A DNA stretch of 64,000 bases from Devosia rhodophyticola (lineage in GTDB: Bacteria > Pseudomonadota > Alphaproteobacteria > Rhizobiales > Devosiaceae). The DNA is taken from assembly GCF_028816475.1 (NCBI RefSeq), contig NZ_CP118247.1, forward strand, positions 868,001 to 932,000, given 5' to 3'. This document shows positions 8,081 through 15,695 of this stretch, piece by piece (the first letter of the stretch is position 1; each line of letters opens with the position of its first letter). The translations under genes were made by a program, and so were the position numbers. Below the pieces are notes generated by a model, which was not told the DNA's origin, did not search any database, and was given only the letters and a program-made list of their open reading frames with translations.

Positions 8081-9376
8081 ATGATTATTAAGTCCGTAAA
8101 TATTGTCGATCTTGTTGTAAATCGCGCAAATGACCGTCATGGAGAGCTCGAGAACGAGACGGCTGCCATCGCCTGGCTATTCAACGAGCGTGAAACGCAC
8201 ATGCGCAATCTCACGAAGGACATCGTTGATAAGGGCGAAATTTACGAGATGCCCCTCGTTACTCCGGAAGGCACAAAGTTTGTCGTTTTCGATGGCAATC
8301 GGCGGGTAACCTGCCTGAAGCTATTGGCAAATCCTCGAAAAGCGCCAAACACGGAGCTGCAAGAGTTTTTCACCGAACAGGGTGCGCGTTGGAAAGGTGA
8401 ATTTCCGGTCGCCGTCCAATGTCAGGTTGAGGCAAACCGGGAGCGCATCGACGAGATACTTTTCCGTCGCCACACAGGTACGCAAAGCGGCGTCGGCCAA
8501 TCTACGTGGGACGACCGCATGAAGGCCACGTTTGTGGAACGCACGGGACAAAGCAGCGGTATCAGCGTTGCTGATGAAATTGAAAGGCGGCTGAAGGAAG
8601 CAGACATGCTTCCGGGCGCCAAGAAGATACCTCGATCGACAATGAATCGCCTTCTGTCGGCGGAGCCTTTCCGGAACAGGCTCGGCTTCAGCGTTACGAA
8701 GGGGCGCTTTGAATTCACCCATGACGAAAATGTCGCATTGGTAGCGATGGCTCGTGTGGCGAATGATCTCGCCAACAAGAAACTTGTCCTAGGCGATATC
8801 TGGGACGTGGACGGAAAGCGCAAATATCTCGACAGCCTTGAGCATGATGGCGTTTTGCCCAACGCAACGCATACTCTCTCGGGACGGCCAGTAAGCGCAT
8901 CCCCCTTAGTCGCGAAGCCCGCTGCTGTTGCGAGACAAGCTAAGCGTAATACGCTTATCCCACAAACTGAGTACGGCTTGGTATGGCCCGGCCGTTTGCA
9001 GCGCCACCACCATATCTGGGAAGAGCTTCAATTTCGTTTGCAGCTGACTGAGCACCCCAATGCCATTTCGGTTCTGTTCCGAGTGCTGCTCGAGCTTTCC
9101 ATCGAGAATTACATCGTGCAGGCGGGTGTGCCGGTAAATGACGGCGACAAACTAGCCGCGCGGCTGATCAAGGTGGGTAAGCATCTTCAGACGGCAGGCA
9201 AGATTGATTCCAAGCAGCTAGGCGTGCTGACGAAGTTTCAGCAGTCGGACCAGCTCGTCTCTGCTGACACCTTGAACCGCTATGTGCATTCACCGAATTT
9301 CGCCCCGTCACCGGAGCATCTGGCGTCGATGTGGGACAGTCTGGCGAACGTCATCTGCCTCTGCCTTCAAGCCTAG
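8081..9376 (+). CDS. ParB/sulfiredoxin-like domain protein in the defence cluster
   Basis: A 431-residue protein. Residues about 1-130 have the ParB N-terminal layout: a start similar to partition boxes (IIKSVNIVDLVVN), then KFVVFDGNRRVTCLKLL, where GNRR is the phosphate- or nucleotide-binding turn of ParB-like CTPase/nuclease domains. A helical middle (RRHTGTQSGVGQSTWDDRMKA, SVADEIERRLKEA) and a C-terminal helical domain follow; the C-terminal part is unknown. There is no ParA partner nearby, so a chromosome-partition role is unlikely. It is transcribed away from the HEPN operon, and the hairpin array starts 3 bases after its stop. A role as DNA- or RNA-binding component of a defence system is inference. 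Confidence 0.62.
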   Translation: MIIKSVNIVDLVVNRANDRHGELENETAAIAWLFNERETHMRNLTKDIVDKGEIYEMPLVTPEGTKFVVFDGNRRVTCLKLLANPRKAPNTELQEFFTEQGARWKGEFPVAVQCQVEANRERIDEILFRRHTGTQSGVGQSTWDDRMKATFVERTGQSSGISVADEIERRLKEADMLPGAKKIPRSTMNRLLSAEPFRNRLGFSVTKGRFEFTHDENVALVAMARVANDLANKKLVLGDIWDVDGKRKYLDSLEHDGVLPNATHTLSGRPVSASPLVAKPAAVARQAKRNTLIPQTEYGLVWPGRLQRHHHIWEELQFRLQLTEHPNAISVLFRVLLELSIENYIVQAGVPVNDGDKLAARLIKVGKHLQTAGKIDSKQLGVLTKFQQSDQLVSADTLNRYVHSPNFAPSPEHLASMWDSLANVICLCLQA

Positions 9377-9378
9377 TT

Positions 9379-9628
9379 CCAAGGGCCGCGCCTTTGGTCG
9401 TTTTCAGGGGCGAAACCCTGATGCGAGATTTCCAAAAGGCAGCACATGCTTTTTGGTCGCGATCCAGCGGTGAAACGCTGGCAGCATCCAATCGGTGGAC
9501 GGTTGGTCGAAGGTCGGCAGGAGAGCGAGGTCTCCTGTCTTGTGGTCCAGCGGCAATGACGTTGGTCTGGGTGGGTCTTGGGAGGGGCAGGAACGCCCCA
9601 CCTCAAGCGTGATAAAACGGCGACGTTT
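9379..9628 (+). ncRNA. Array of eight consecutive hairpins, candidate structured RNA
   Basis: The stretch between the ParB-like gene and the convergent protease has no credible gene. It contains a row of perfect or GU-containing stems with 5-7 base loops: 9379-9397 (7 bp), 9404-9421 (6 bp, loop GCGAAA), 9432-9456 (10 bp), 9464-9481 (6 bp, loop GTGAAA), 9488-9506 (6 bp), 9517-9538 (8 bp, loop GCGAGG), 9547-9565 (6 bp), 9577-9607 (GGGGC/GCCCC core, loop AGGAAC). A small GCGA-loop hairpin follows at 9615-9628. Odd-numbered stems start CCAA or CCAG; right arms 1, 3, 5 and 7 end in TTGG followed by TC. The array thus reads as about four two-hairpin units of 53-61 bases. Stem sequences differ between units but stay paired, which favours RNA structure. 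No family is recognised. Confidence 0.55.
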
Positions 9629-9759
9629 CTATGGTGAGGACGACGCTCAATGCCGAGGATGCACCAAGCTTGGGGGATGCAACGGGGCGCGCAGCGGTCC
9701 CCTTGCCAAGATTGCGGTACTACACCGCACATCTTGCACTCAGCCGAAACGCAACAGCC

Positions 9760-10746
9760 CTAATCCCGGAGCATGAAGTCACCCGACGCCAGGTCCACCG
9801 TTGCTCGCCTGACGGTTTTCGCCGCTCCTGTTGCAACAAGAGGGACGAGGTCATTTTCAGTAAGTGACACTTCTAGGATCGCATCATTGGAACCTAGCGC
9901 CAGGAATGCCTGGACCCAGCCAGGGTTGAGAGGATCGAGGCGTCCAAATGTATTCCGCCCTGCATCCCAACCCGCAAACAACGCTGCTGTGCCAATGTTT
10001 TCACCCGGTATGCCCGTACTAACCACGCCTATGACAACCCCTGCTTGATTGAAGACGGGGCCGCCGCTCATACCACCCGGCCAGTTTGCCTCTACCCTGG
10101 CGAGCGGCCAGGGTCTTCCCGAGGAAATGTCTGGCTTTTGAACGTCTACTACGATCGCATCGGATCTATAGAGACGTTGTTCCAAAGGACGATCGTCCCC
10201 ATTACCTTGCTTATCCACATCAAGATCAGCATAGCCAAATGCGGTAATTTTGTCTCCCTGTCTGGGTATTGAGCCTGTGAGATCGAGCGGCAAATATTTA
10301 GCCTCTAAAGCCCTTACCGCATTCCCTCGTGGGCATAAGACAGCAGCTAACTCGGAAAAATTGCGAATCTTCGGTGATACGAATGGCTTCTCATCCAACG
10401 ACAAACAACTAAAGATGCCGGTAATCGGGCGCCAAAAGGCCGGGATGATTGGTAACGTTCCGTAGCCAATTGGAGGCGTTTCTAACGCTGCGATTTTTGG
10501 TGTCGGTTTTAGGGCGATTTGTCCGCCATGCAATGTCAGTAATTCTTCGATGACGTGAAAGGCAGTTGCACAGCCATCCCAAGGATCAACTCGGAACAGA
10601 GTACCATGCCCAAGTACGCGTTCCATCGGAATGTTTGGGTCAACCGAAAAAATAGGGTGTATCAGCGACGTGAGTTCTGGATTTTGGACGAGGCTAAGGC
10701 CTCTGTCGTCAACTTTTCCGTCTGATTTCGGAATTACTATTTTCAT
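9760..10746 (-). CDS. Trypsin-like serine peptidase
   Basis: A 328-residue protein with the chymotrypsin/DegP-type core and no signal peptide, so probably cytoplasmic. The catalytic histidine region is GCATAFHVIEEL (about 58-69), after GHGTLFRVD. The serine motif is PGGMSGGPVF (about 225-234), followed by the usual VIGVVSTG strand. The aspartate cannot be pinned down by eye. It is convergent with the ParB-like gene across the hairpin array and lies just after the HTH gene. Such stand-alone trypsin-like proteases often act as effectors or sensors in bacterial defence and signalling modules. A housekeeping protease is less likely given the mobile context. Confidence 0.7.
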   Translation of the reverse strand: MKIVIPKSDGKVDDRGLSLVQNPELTSLIHPIFSVDPNIPMERVLGHGTLFRVDPWDGCATAFHVIEELLTLHGGQIALKPTPKIAALETPPIGYGTLPIIPAFWRPITGIFSCLSLDEKPFVSPKIRNFSELAAVLCPRGNAVRALEAKYLPLDLTGSIPRQGDKITAFGYADLDVDKQGNGDDRPLEQRLYRSDAIVVDVQKPDISSGRPWPLARVEANWPGGMSGGPVFNQAGVVIGVVSTGIPGENIGTAALFAGWDAGRNTFGRLDPLNPGWVQAFLALGSNDAILEVSLTENDLVPLVATGAAKTVRRATVDLASGDFMLRD

Positions 10747-10830
10747 GATTTAACAATACACGCCTCATGGTTCCGCAGTCTATATAAATGACAAAAGATG
10801 CTTATGTTGCACGACGGACAACAGCAGAAG

Positions 10831-11466
10831 TCAGTTTCGTGCCTTTGCATAATTTACGCGTTTTTTCTCGCGTTCTACGGCTTGTCGAGCAATTAGCTCT
10901 GCCGCTAGCTCTAGGTTTGATGGTCGGTCCCCGACTGGCCCACAGTAGGTTATTAGCTCCCAGAGGCATTCGCCCATGAATGTCCAGGTCTCCATGGCGT
11001 CGATGCTCAGCAAGTCGACGTGGTGCATACGCCATCTCGTCTCAGCCAAATGTGCCAAGCGCGATGTTTCAGAACCCTTCAAGCCGCGCATCTCAGATAC
11101 TCGGAGCTGATGAAGGGCAAAAACTTGGAGACGGTACGCTACCAGGTCTGGTGGATGTTCGGTTGGGTCGGGTTTCTCATCATGAAGCGGAAAGAGGCCT
11201 ACTTCGACGAAGAATGTGCGAAGTTTCGAAAAGATCGCGCGCACCGTATTGGTGCTGAGCCCGAGCTCGCCAGCAGACATGTATGCTGGCTTATCAAGCA
11301 CAAAGCATCGCACCAGCACTTCGAAGCTCTTGCCGTCGATCTTCGATCCTAGATACCGGGGGTTTTTCAAGCGCCTCGGAGGACGTCGCAAAATGGCGTT
11401 TCCGTAGTGGAAGTTTGAGGCCTTGCAGACTGGTTGTGTTGATCGCAATCTGCTGCGTTTGATCAT
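10831..11466 (-). CDS. Unknown protein with a possible helix-turn-helix
   Basis: A 211-residue basic protein. I chose ATG 11466 (MIKRSRLRSTQP); a TTG seven codons upstream is also possible. Residues about 65-90 (AYMSAGELGLSTNTVRAIFSKLR) look like a helix-turn-helix of the kind found in transposase N-termini and simple regulators. Charged helices follow, and the end is strongly basic (VEREKKRVNYAKARN). There is no DDE catalytic core, so if it derives from a transposase only the DNA-binding part remains. It is divergent from the recombinase operon, with a palindrome between them, which suits a local regulator. Function unknown. Confidence 0.5.
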   Translation of the reverse strand: MIKRSRLRSTQPVCKASNFHYGNAILRRPPRRLKNPRYLGSKIDGKSFEVLVRCFVLDKPAYMSAGELGLSTNTVRAIFSKLRTFFVEVGLFPLHDEKPDPTEHPPDLVAYRLQVFALHQLRVSEMRGLKGSETSRLAHLAETRWRMHHVDLLSIDAMETWTFMGECLWELITYCGPVGDRPSNLELAAELIARQAVEREKKRVNYAKARN

Positions 11467-11583
11467 TCCGCCTATCGTAACAACCAATTGTTAAAGCAAT
11501 AAAAACATCGACTTACAGAGAAAATGGCTGCTGTGGCGCGCCTCACGCTGTAATACCACTCCACAAATAATAGGAATTTATTC

Positions 11584-11610
11584 TTGAGTTTGGAACAATG
11601 TTCCTGTATT
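11584..11610. promoter_or_regulatory. Palindromic operator candidate before the recombinase operon
   Basis: GGAACA-A-TGTTCC (11592-11604) is a perfect 6-bp inverted repeat placed between a -35-like TTGAGT (11584-11589) and a -10-like TGTATT (11605-11610). Its position inside a promoter-like pair suggests a repressor site controlling the small protein and recombinase genes. The 15-base spacing is short for sigma-70, so the promoter reading is tentative. The rest of the 11467-11678 gap is AT-rich with no gene. Confidence 0.4.
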
Positions 11611-11678
11611 GTTCACCCTTATCGAATTGAATTTCTGGGACAACAATAACCGGAAGGAGCAAGCAGGGAGACGGAACT

Positions 11679-12014
11679 GTGAAAATAACAAGCTTAAATA
11701 CACAAGATACTGCTCCGGCTGATCTCGCCGTATCCGAGTCCCTAGCTCGCTACCTGAGCTTCATTGCTCATCTAGACATGCCACTGTCTGCCAAGATCGA
11801 GATGGTTTCGGCCATGCGCCAGATCATGGCAAGCTTCGTCGATAGCGCCCACGGCGATGATCCGATCCAGCATGTGCATGAAATGCACGCGAGAGATGAA
11901 AAGCGGATTCCGCCCGTGGTATCTTCGGGCAACACACCCCCAGACACCAAAGCCGGCCTCTCCAGCGCGTTCGCTTCGCCTGCCAGTGGCAAGCGAAGAA
12001 AGGAGCGCCCATGA
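11679..12014 (+). CDS. Small protein coupled to the serine recombinase
   Basis: A 111-residue protein starting at GTG with GGGAG eight bases upstream. The N-terminal half is helical (SLARYLSFIAHLDMPLSAKI); the C-terminal half is low-complexity and basic at the end (SGKRRKERP). No domain is recognised. Its stop overlaps the ATG of the recombinase (12011), so the two are translated together. By position it could be a recombination directionality factor or accessory protein, but its sequence does not show this. Confidence 0.55.
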   Translation: MKITSLNTQDTAPADLAVSESLARYLSFIAHLDMPLSAKIEMVSAMRQIMASFVDSAHGDDPIQHVHEMHARDEKRIPPVVSSGNTPPDTKAGLSSAFASPASGKRRKERP

Positions 12015-13588
12015 CATCCCTCAAGCCCAGTAACGCAGTGATTTACTGCCGCGTGTCGAGCGTGAAGCAAACCAAAGAAGGCGACGGTCTCGCCAGCCAG
12101 GAAACGCGCTGCCGTGAGTTCGCGCAGTATCGCGGCTACGACGTTGCGGAAGTCTTCCGCGACGACGTATCGGGAAGCCTTAAAGAGCGTCCTGGCATGC
12201 GCCTGATGCTCACCTTCCTGAAGAAACAGAAGAAGGAGCAGCATGTCGTCATCATCGACGACATATCGCGACTAGCCAGAGGCGTCGAAGCGCATATCGA
12301 ATTGCGCGCCGCCATCACGCTGGCAGGCGGTGTTTTGGAATCGCCATCCGTTGAGTTTGGCGAAGATGCAGACAGCGAGCTTCGCGAATATCTTCTGGCC
12401 ACCGTGGCGCAGCATCAGCGGCGTAAGAATGCGGAGCAAACAAAGAACCGCATGCGCGCTCGCGCAATGAATGGATATTGGGTGGCTCGGCCTCCCATCG
12501 GCTACCGCATGGAGCGCCAACCTGGGCATGGGAAGTTTCTCGTGCGCGATGAACCGTTCGCGACCATCGTTGCCGATGCCCTGGAAGGATACGCCTCGGG
12601 GCGCTTCGAGACCATCGTTGAGGTAAAGCGCTTCTTGGAAGCGCAGCCCGCTTGGCCGAAAGACAAGCATGGTGAGATTCACCAAGAGCGCATCAACGAG
12701 CTGTTCGCACGTCCTGTCTACGCGGCGCACATGACACATGAGCAATGGGGGCTGCACCTTATTCCAGCGAAGCATGAGCCGCTGGTCTCTTTGGAGACAT
12801 GGCTCGCCGTGCAGGAGCGTCATAGCGGAATGGCGAAGGCTCCAGTGCGTAAGGACTTCCGCGACGACTTTCCTTTGCGCGGCTTTGTCACTTGCGGCTG
12901 CTGCGGAGAGCCGCTGACGGCCTGTTGGTCGAAAGGGCGTAGTGCATCCTATCCGTACTACCTTTGCGACACGCGCGGCTGCGCCATGGCGCGCAAGTCG
13001 ATTCGCAAGGAAATGATCGAGGGTGACTTCGATAAGCTACTCGGCGAGCTGCGCCCAGCCGAAGGGCTCTTCAATCTTGCCTCTCAAATGTTCCGCGACT
13101 TGTGGGACGCGAAGGCCAAGAGCGTTCAAGGTCAGACCGCACACTTGCGCCAGGAACTGGGGACAGTGGCCCGCAAGGTCGATCAGCTGCTTGAGCGCAT
13201 CGTCGATGCCACTAGCGATTCCGTCGTGCACGCTTACGAGCGCAAGATCAAAGAACTGGAAGCACAGAAGGCCGTTCTGGCCGACAACATTGCAAATTCC
13301 GGTAAGCCCATCCGGGGCTTTAGCGAAACTTATCGAACCGCCTTCGACTTCCTCGCAAACCCCCAGAAACTCTGGCACTCGCCGCGTGTCGAAGATCGTC
13401 GGACAGTGCTGAAACTAGTGTTTGCGGAGAAGTTGCCATACGTGCGCGGTGAAGGTTATCGAACCGCGAAAATATCAACACCATTCAAGATGTTAGGAGA
13501 CATTACAATGTCAGAAAAAGTAATGGTGCCCGGGACCGGAATCGAACCAGTGACACGCGGATTTTCAATCCGCTGCTCTACCAACTGA
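12011..13588 (+). CDS. Large serine recombinase, integrase of the element
   Basis: A 525-residue site-specific recombinase. Residues 9-150 are the resolvase catalytic domain: YCRVSSVKQ with the candidate nucleophile serine at about 16, DDISRLARG with the active-site arginines, and the AQHQRRKNAEQTKNRM linker. A recombinase domain follows (GYWVARPPIGYRM onwards). A zinc ribbon (CGCCGEPL, later CDTRGC) spans about 295-325, then a coiled coil at about 365-420. These make it the enzyme that integrates and excises the element. The last about 20 codons (VPGTGIEPVTRGFSIRC) are antisense tRNA-Phe sequence, so the true C-terminus depends on the junction formed at insertion. The ATG overlaps the stop of the small upstream gene. 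Confidence 0.9.
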   Translation: MTSLKPSNAVIYCRVSSVKQTKEGDGLASQETRCREFAQYRGYDVAEVFRDDVSGSLKERPGMRLMLTFLKKQKKEQHVVIIDDISRLARGVEAHIELRAAITLAGGVLESPSVEFGEDADSELREYLLATVAQHQRRKNAEQTKNRMRARAMNGYWVARPPIGYRMERQPGHGKFLVRDEPFATIVADALEGYASGRFETIVEVKRFLEAQPAWPKDKHGEIHQERINELFARPVYAAHMTHEQWGLHLIPAKHEPLVSLETWLAVQERHSGMAKAPVRKDFRDDFPLRGFVTCGCCGEPLTACWSKGRSASYPYYLCDTRGCAMARKSIRKEMIEGDFDKLLGELRPAEGLFNLASQMFRDLWDAKAKSVQGQTAHLRQELGTVARKVDQLLERIVDATSDSVVHAYERKIKELEAQKAVLADNIANSGKPIRGFSETYRTAFDFLANPQKLWHSPRVEDRRTVLKLVFAEKLPYVRGEGYRTAKISTPFKMLGDITMSEKVMVPGTGIEPVTRGFSIRCSTN

Positions 13589-13599
13589 GCTACCCGGGC
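13524..13599 (-). tRNA. tRNA-Phe (GAA), integration site of the element
   Basis: A 76-base cloverleaf on the minus strand. The acceptor arm GCCCGGG/CCCGGGC, D-arm TAGCTCAGTTGGTAGAGC, anticodon stem-loop GCGGA-TTGAAAA-TCCGC (anticodon GAA), T-arm GGTTCGATTCC and an encoded CCA all match. Its 3' end faces the mobile element, and the recombinase reading frame enters it from that side. This is the usual geometry of tRNA 3'-end integration, and the gene stays complete after insertion. Confidence 0.95.
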
Positions 13600-13729
13600 A
13601 GAGGGCGGAAGAACCGGCCCTGCGAAACGCTTGGGCCTTATAGGAGATCGAATTTGTTGGTGCAAGCGGGAAAGCGGGTGTGGATGAGGAGATTACCGCA
13701 AAAATCTTGATGGGGGATATTTTGGCGGC

Positions 13730-13939
13730 TCAGATGTTGTCGTCTTCGTTGTAGCCAAGCTCGCCATCGGCATCATCCTCGGTCGGTTCATCGTCGCGCG
13801 CGGGGATGACGTAGGCCCCGGTCAGCCAGCGATTAAGGTCAACATCGGCACAGCGGGCCGAGCAGAAGGGGCGAAACTTTTCAACGGACGGCTTCTGGCA
13901 GATCGGACAGGGTTTGCTGGCCCTTTCTGGTTCGCTCAT
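13730..13939 (-). CDS. yacG: DNA gyrase inhibitor YacG
   Basis: A 69-residue zinc protein. The zinc site is CPIC and, further on, [15 protein letters not shown], exactly the family pattern (CPxC-x14-16-FCSxRCxxIDLGxW). An acidic tail follows. In Escherichia coli YacG binds gyrase and blocks DNA binding. I chose ATG 13939 (MSEPERASK); a GTG three codons earlier would overlap the maf stop. The gene follows maf on the minus strand, the order common in Hyphomicrobiales. Confidence 0.9.
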   Translation of the reverse strand: MSEPERASKPCPICQKPSVEKFRPFCSARCADVDLNRWLTGAYVIPARDDEPTEDDADGELGYNEDDNI

Positions 13940-13944
13940 GATTT

Positions 13945-14583
13945 TCACACCCCTGTCAGGCTCGATTGATTGAGCCAGTTGAAATGCACCGGATAGCCAT
14001 CGCCCGCCAGCAAGGCGACGGTTTCGTGCAGGGGCAGACCAACAACGGCACTGTAGGAGCCGGTCAATTTAACCACAAAGGCCCCAGCGATGCCTTGAAT
14101 GGCATAACCGCCGGCCTTGTCGCGCCATTCGGCACTGGCCAGATAGGCTTCCATCTCACGCGTCGACAGGCGCTTGAAACGGATGCGGGTTTCGACCAGA
14201 CGGTGCCGCTTGCGGCCCGATGGGGTCAAAACGGTCAGCCCGGTGAAAACACGATGGGAACGACCCGACAAAAGGTTTAGGCAAAAGGAGGCCTCTTCCA
14301 TGGTTTCGGCTTTGGGCAGAATCCGGCGGCCTACCGCAACGACGGTATCGGCGGCCAGCACCAGAGCATTGGCGCCAATTCCGGCCTGACGCGCCTTGTG
14401 CTGGGCGGTCAACGCCTTGAGATCAGACAGGCGGGAGGCCAATTTGCGCGGCAGTTCGCCCTTTTCGGGCGTCTCATCGACGTGGGCGGGCAACAAGTGC
14501 TCTGGATCAATACCAATCTGATTCAACAGGGCGAGACGGCGCGGCGATGCGGAAGCCAAGATCAGTTCGGGGCGGCTAGCCAT
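13945..14583 (-). CDS. maf: Maf-family nucleotide pyrophosphatase
   Basis: A 212-residue house-cleaning enzyme of the Maf/HAM1-like fold, which hydrolyses non-canonical or modified NTPs and guards against incorporation of bad nucleotides. The N-terminal signature [18 protein letters not shown], the catalytic aspartate region [12 protein letters not shown] and the late KAGGYAIQG are all present. Its length is typical. The stop lies 5 bases before the yacG ATG, so the pair is probably co-transcribed. Many relatives have infA between maf and the phosphatase gene; here that 146-base gap holds no gene. Confidence 0.93.
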   Translation of the reverse strand: MASRPELILASASPRRLALLNQIGIDPEHLLPAHVDETPEKGELPRKLASRLSDLKALTAQHKARQAGIGANALVLAADTVVAVGRRILPKAETMEEASFCLNLLSGRSHRVFTGLTVLTPSGRKRHRLVETRIRFKRLSTREMEAYLASAEWRDKAGGYAIQGIAGAFVVKLTGSYSAVVGLPLHETVALLAGDGYPVHFNWLNQSSLTGV

Positions 14584-14729
14584 TAAATGCGCTCTCTGGT
14601 TGCAGGCGAAAATCTGGTTTTGAATAGATCATGCAGGCCCTTGTCACAAAGACTTTCTGATTTTTTGCCAATGGGAAGGCCAGTCTAAGGGCAAATGATG
14701 TCGCGAACATACGGTGGCCGTCCATTCGA

Positions 14730-15689
14730 TCAGGCCGTCGAGGCGGAAATGGCGACCAAGGCTTCAAGCCGCGCCCTTACGCGCTGGCGCAAATCGTTAC
14801 GCAAGCTGCGGTAGGCTTCGAGCACTGTGGCGCGATTGCCTTCAACCAGCGATGGATCCTCGATGTTCCAATGTTCGATGGCGCCGGTTTCAAGACCCCG
14901 CCGTTGCACGGCTTCGGGCGCATCGGGGGACAGGGTTATGACCAGATCAAAATGATTGGCGACCAGTTCGGCCATGGTGTGAGGGGTGTGCACTGACATG
15001 TCGATGCCGATTTCTTCCATGACCTCGTGGACAAACCGGTCGGCCTTGCCGCCATTGACGCCAACCGAACGGGCAATGATGCGACCGGGAAACAATTGAC
15101 GCGCCAAGGCGGCGGCCATGGGAGAGCGCACCGAATTCATCGAGCAGACAAACAGAACGGTGGGCAGTTCGCTTTTACTTTCGTCGATCCGGGCAGCATA
15201 GGGCTGGACCGCGCAGATCAGGGTGAACAGACGCCGGGCGGTATTGAGATCAATATGGAGCTTGTTGGTTAGCCGCGTGCGCAGCAGTTCGGCGGCCTCA
15301 TTGTGCAGACCGCGCCGCGCCATATCGACGGTTTCAATCTGATAGGGCTGGGCTGACCGAATGGCTTCGTAATAGCTGTCGCGGATGCGGAAATAATCGC
15401 GGATCAGACGGCGAAACGGGGTCAACGACAGATAGTGGGCGGCGATGGGACGGAAATCGTGCGGATCGCGGACGTCGAGCACGATGTAATTGCCAATGAT
15501 GGACAGGTGCAGCGCAAAGGGGCCGGTGGCGTCAACCCGGGCCGGAGAAAATTTATTGTCTTCGAGCAGATCATAAATGGCGATGCGCCATTCATGCACC
15601 ACGTCTGGATCAATGGACGTGATGGTGGACGGATCAAGCGTTACCGTGATCAGGCGGTCGGTATCGGGTTGGAATATCGCCTCCCCCAT
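14730..15689 (-). CDS. UPF0262 domain fused to low-molecular-weight protein phosphatase
   Basis: A 319-residue fusion. Residues about 1-160 match UPF0262, with IYDLLEDNKFSP, LHLSIIGNYIVLDVRD and SLTPFRRLIRDYFRI. Residues about 172-319 are a low-molecular-weight phosphotyrosine phosphatase or arsenate-reductase-like domain: LFVCSMNSVRSPMAAA carries the C-x5-R P-loop, and a later DP in NIEDPSLVEG supplies the general acid. In related genomes these two parts are separate neighbouring genes between hisD and maf, so a stop-codon loss has probably joined them. The reading frame is continuous with no repeat at the joint. It follows hisD after 6 bases, hence one operon. Confidence 0.85.
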   Translation of the reverse strand: MGEAIFQPDTDRLITVTLDPSTITSIDPDVVHEWRIAIYDLLEDNKFSPARVDATGPFALHLSIIGNYIVLDVRDPHDFRPIAAHYLSLTPFRRLIRDYFRIRDSYYEAIRSAQPYQIETVDMARRGLHNEAAELLRTRLTNKLHIDLNTARRLFTLICAVQPYAARIDESKSELPTVLFVCSMNSVRSPMAAALARQLFPGRIIARSVGVNGGKADRFVHEVMEEIGIDMSVHTPHTMAELVANHFDLVITLSPDAPEAVQRRGLETGAIEHWNIEDPSLVEGNRATVLEAYRSLRNDLRQRVRARLEALVAISASTA

Positions 15690-15695
15690 CAGCAG

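Noticed and set aside
8081..9376. Plasmid or chromosome partition gene parB
   Set aside because: There is no parA gene and no parS-like site, and the C-terminal part does not look like ParB.
9379..9628. CRISPR array, TIGR array or integron attC row as explanation for the hairpins
   Set aside because: No constant repeat of 24-40 bases with unique spacers, no Cas or Nop-domain gene nearby, no attC core sites; the variable parts are paired with each other rather than free spacers.
10831..11466. Complete insertion sequence transposase
   Set aside because: Only an HTH-like part is visible; no DDE or HUH catalytic motif and no terminal inverted repeats were found.
13456..13665. Minus-strand frame containing VAQLVEQRIENPRVTGSIPV
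   Set aside because: This is the well-known false translation of a tRNA gene; the tRNA-Phe explains it.
14584..14729. Missing infA gene hidden between maf and the phosphatase fusion
   Set aside because: No frame with the IF-1 S1-like motifs on either strand in these 146 bases.
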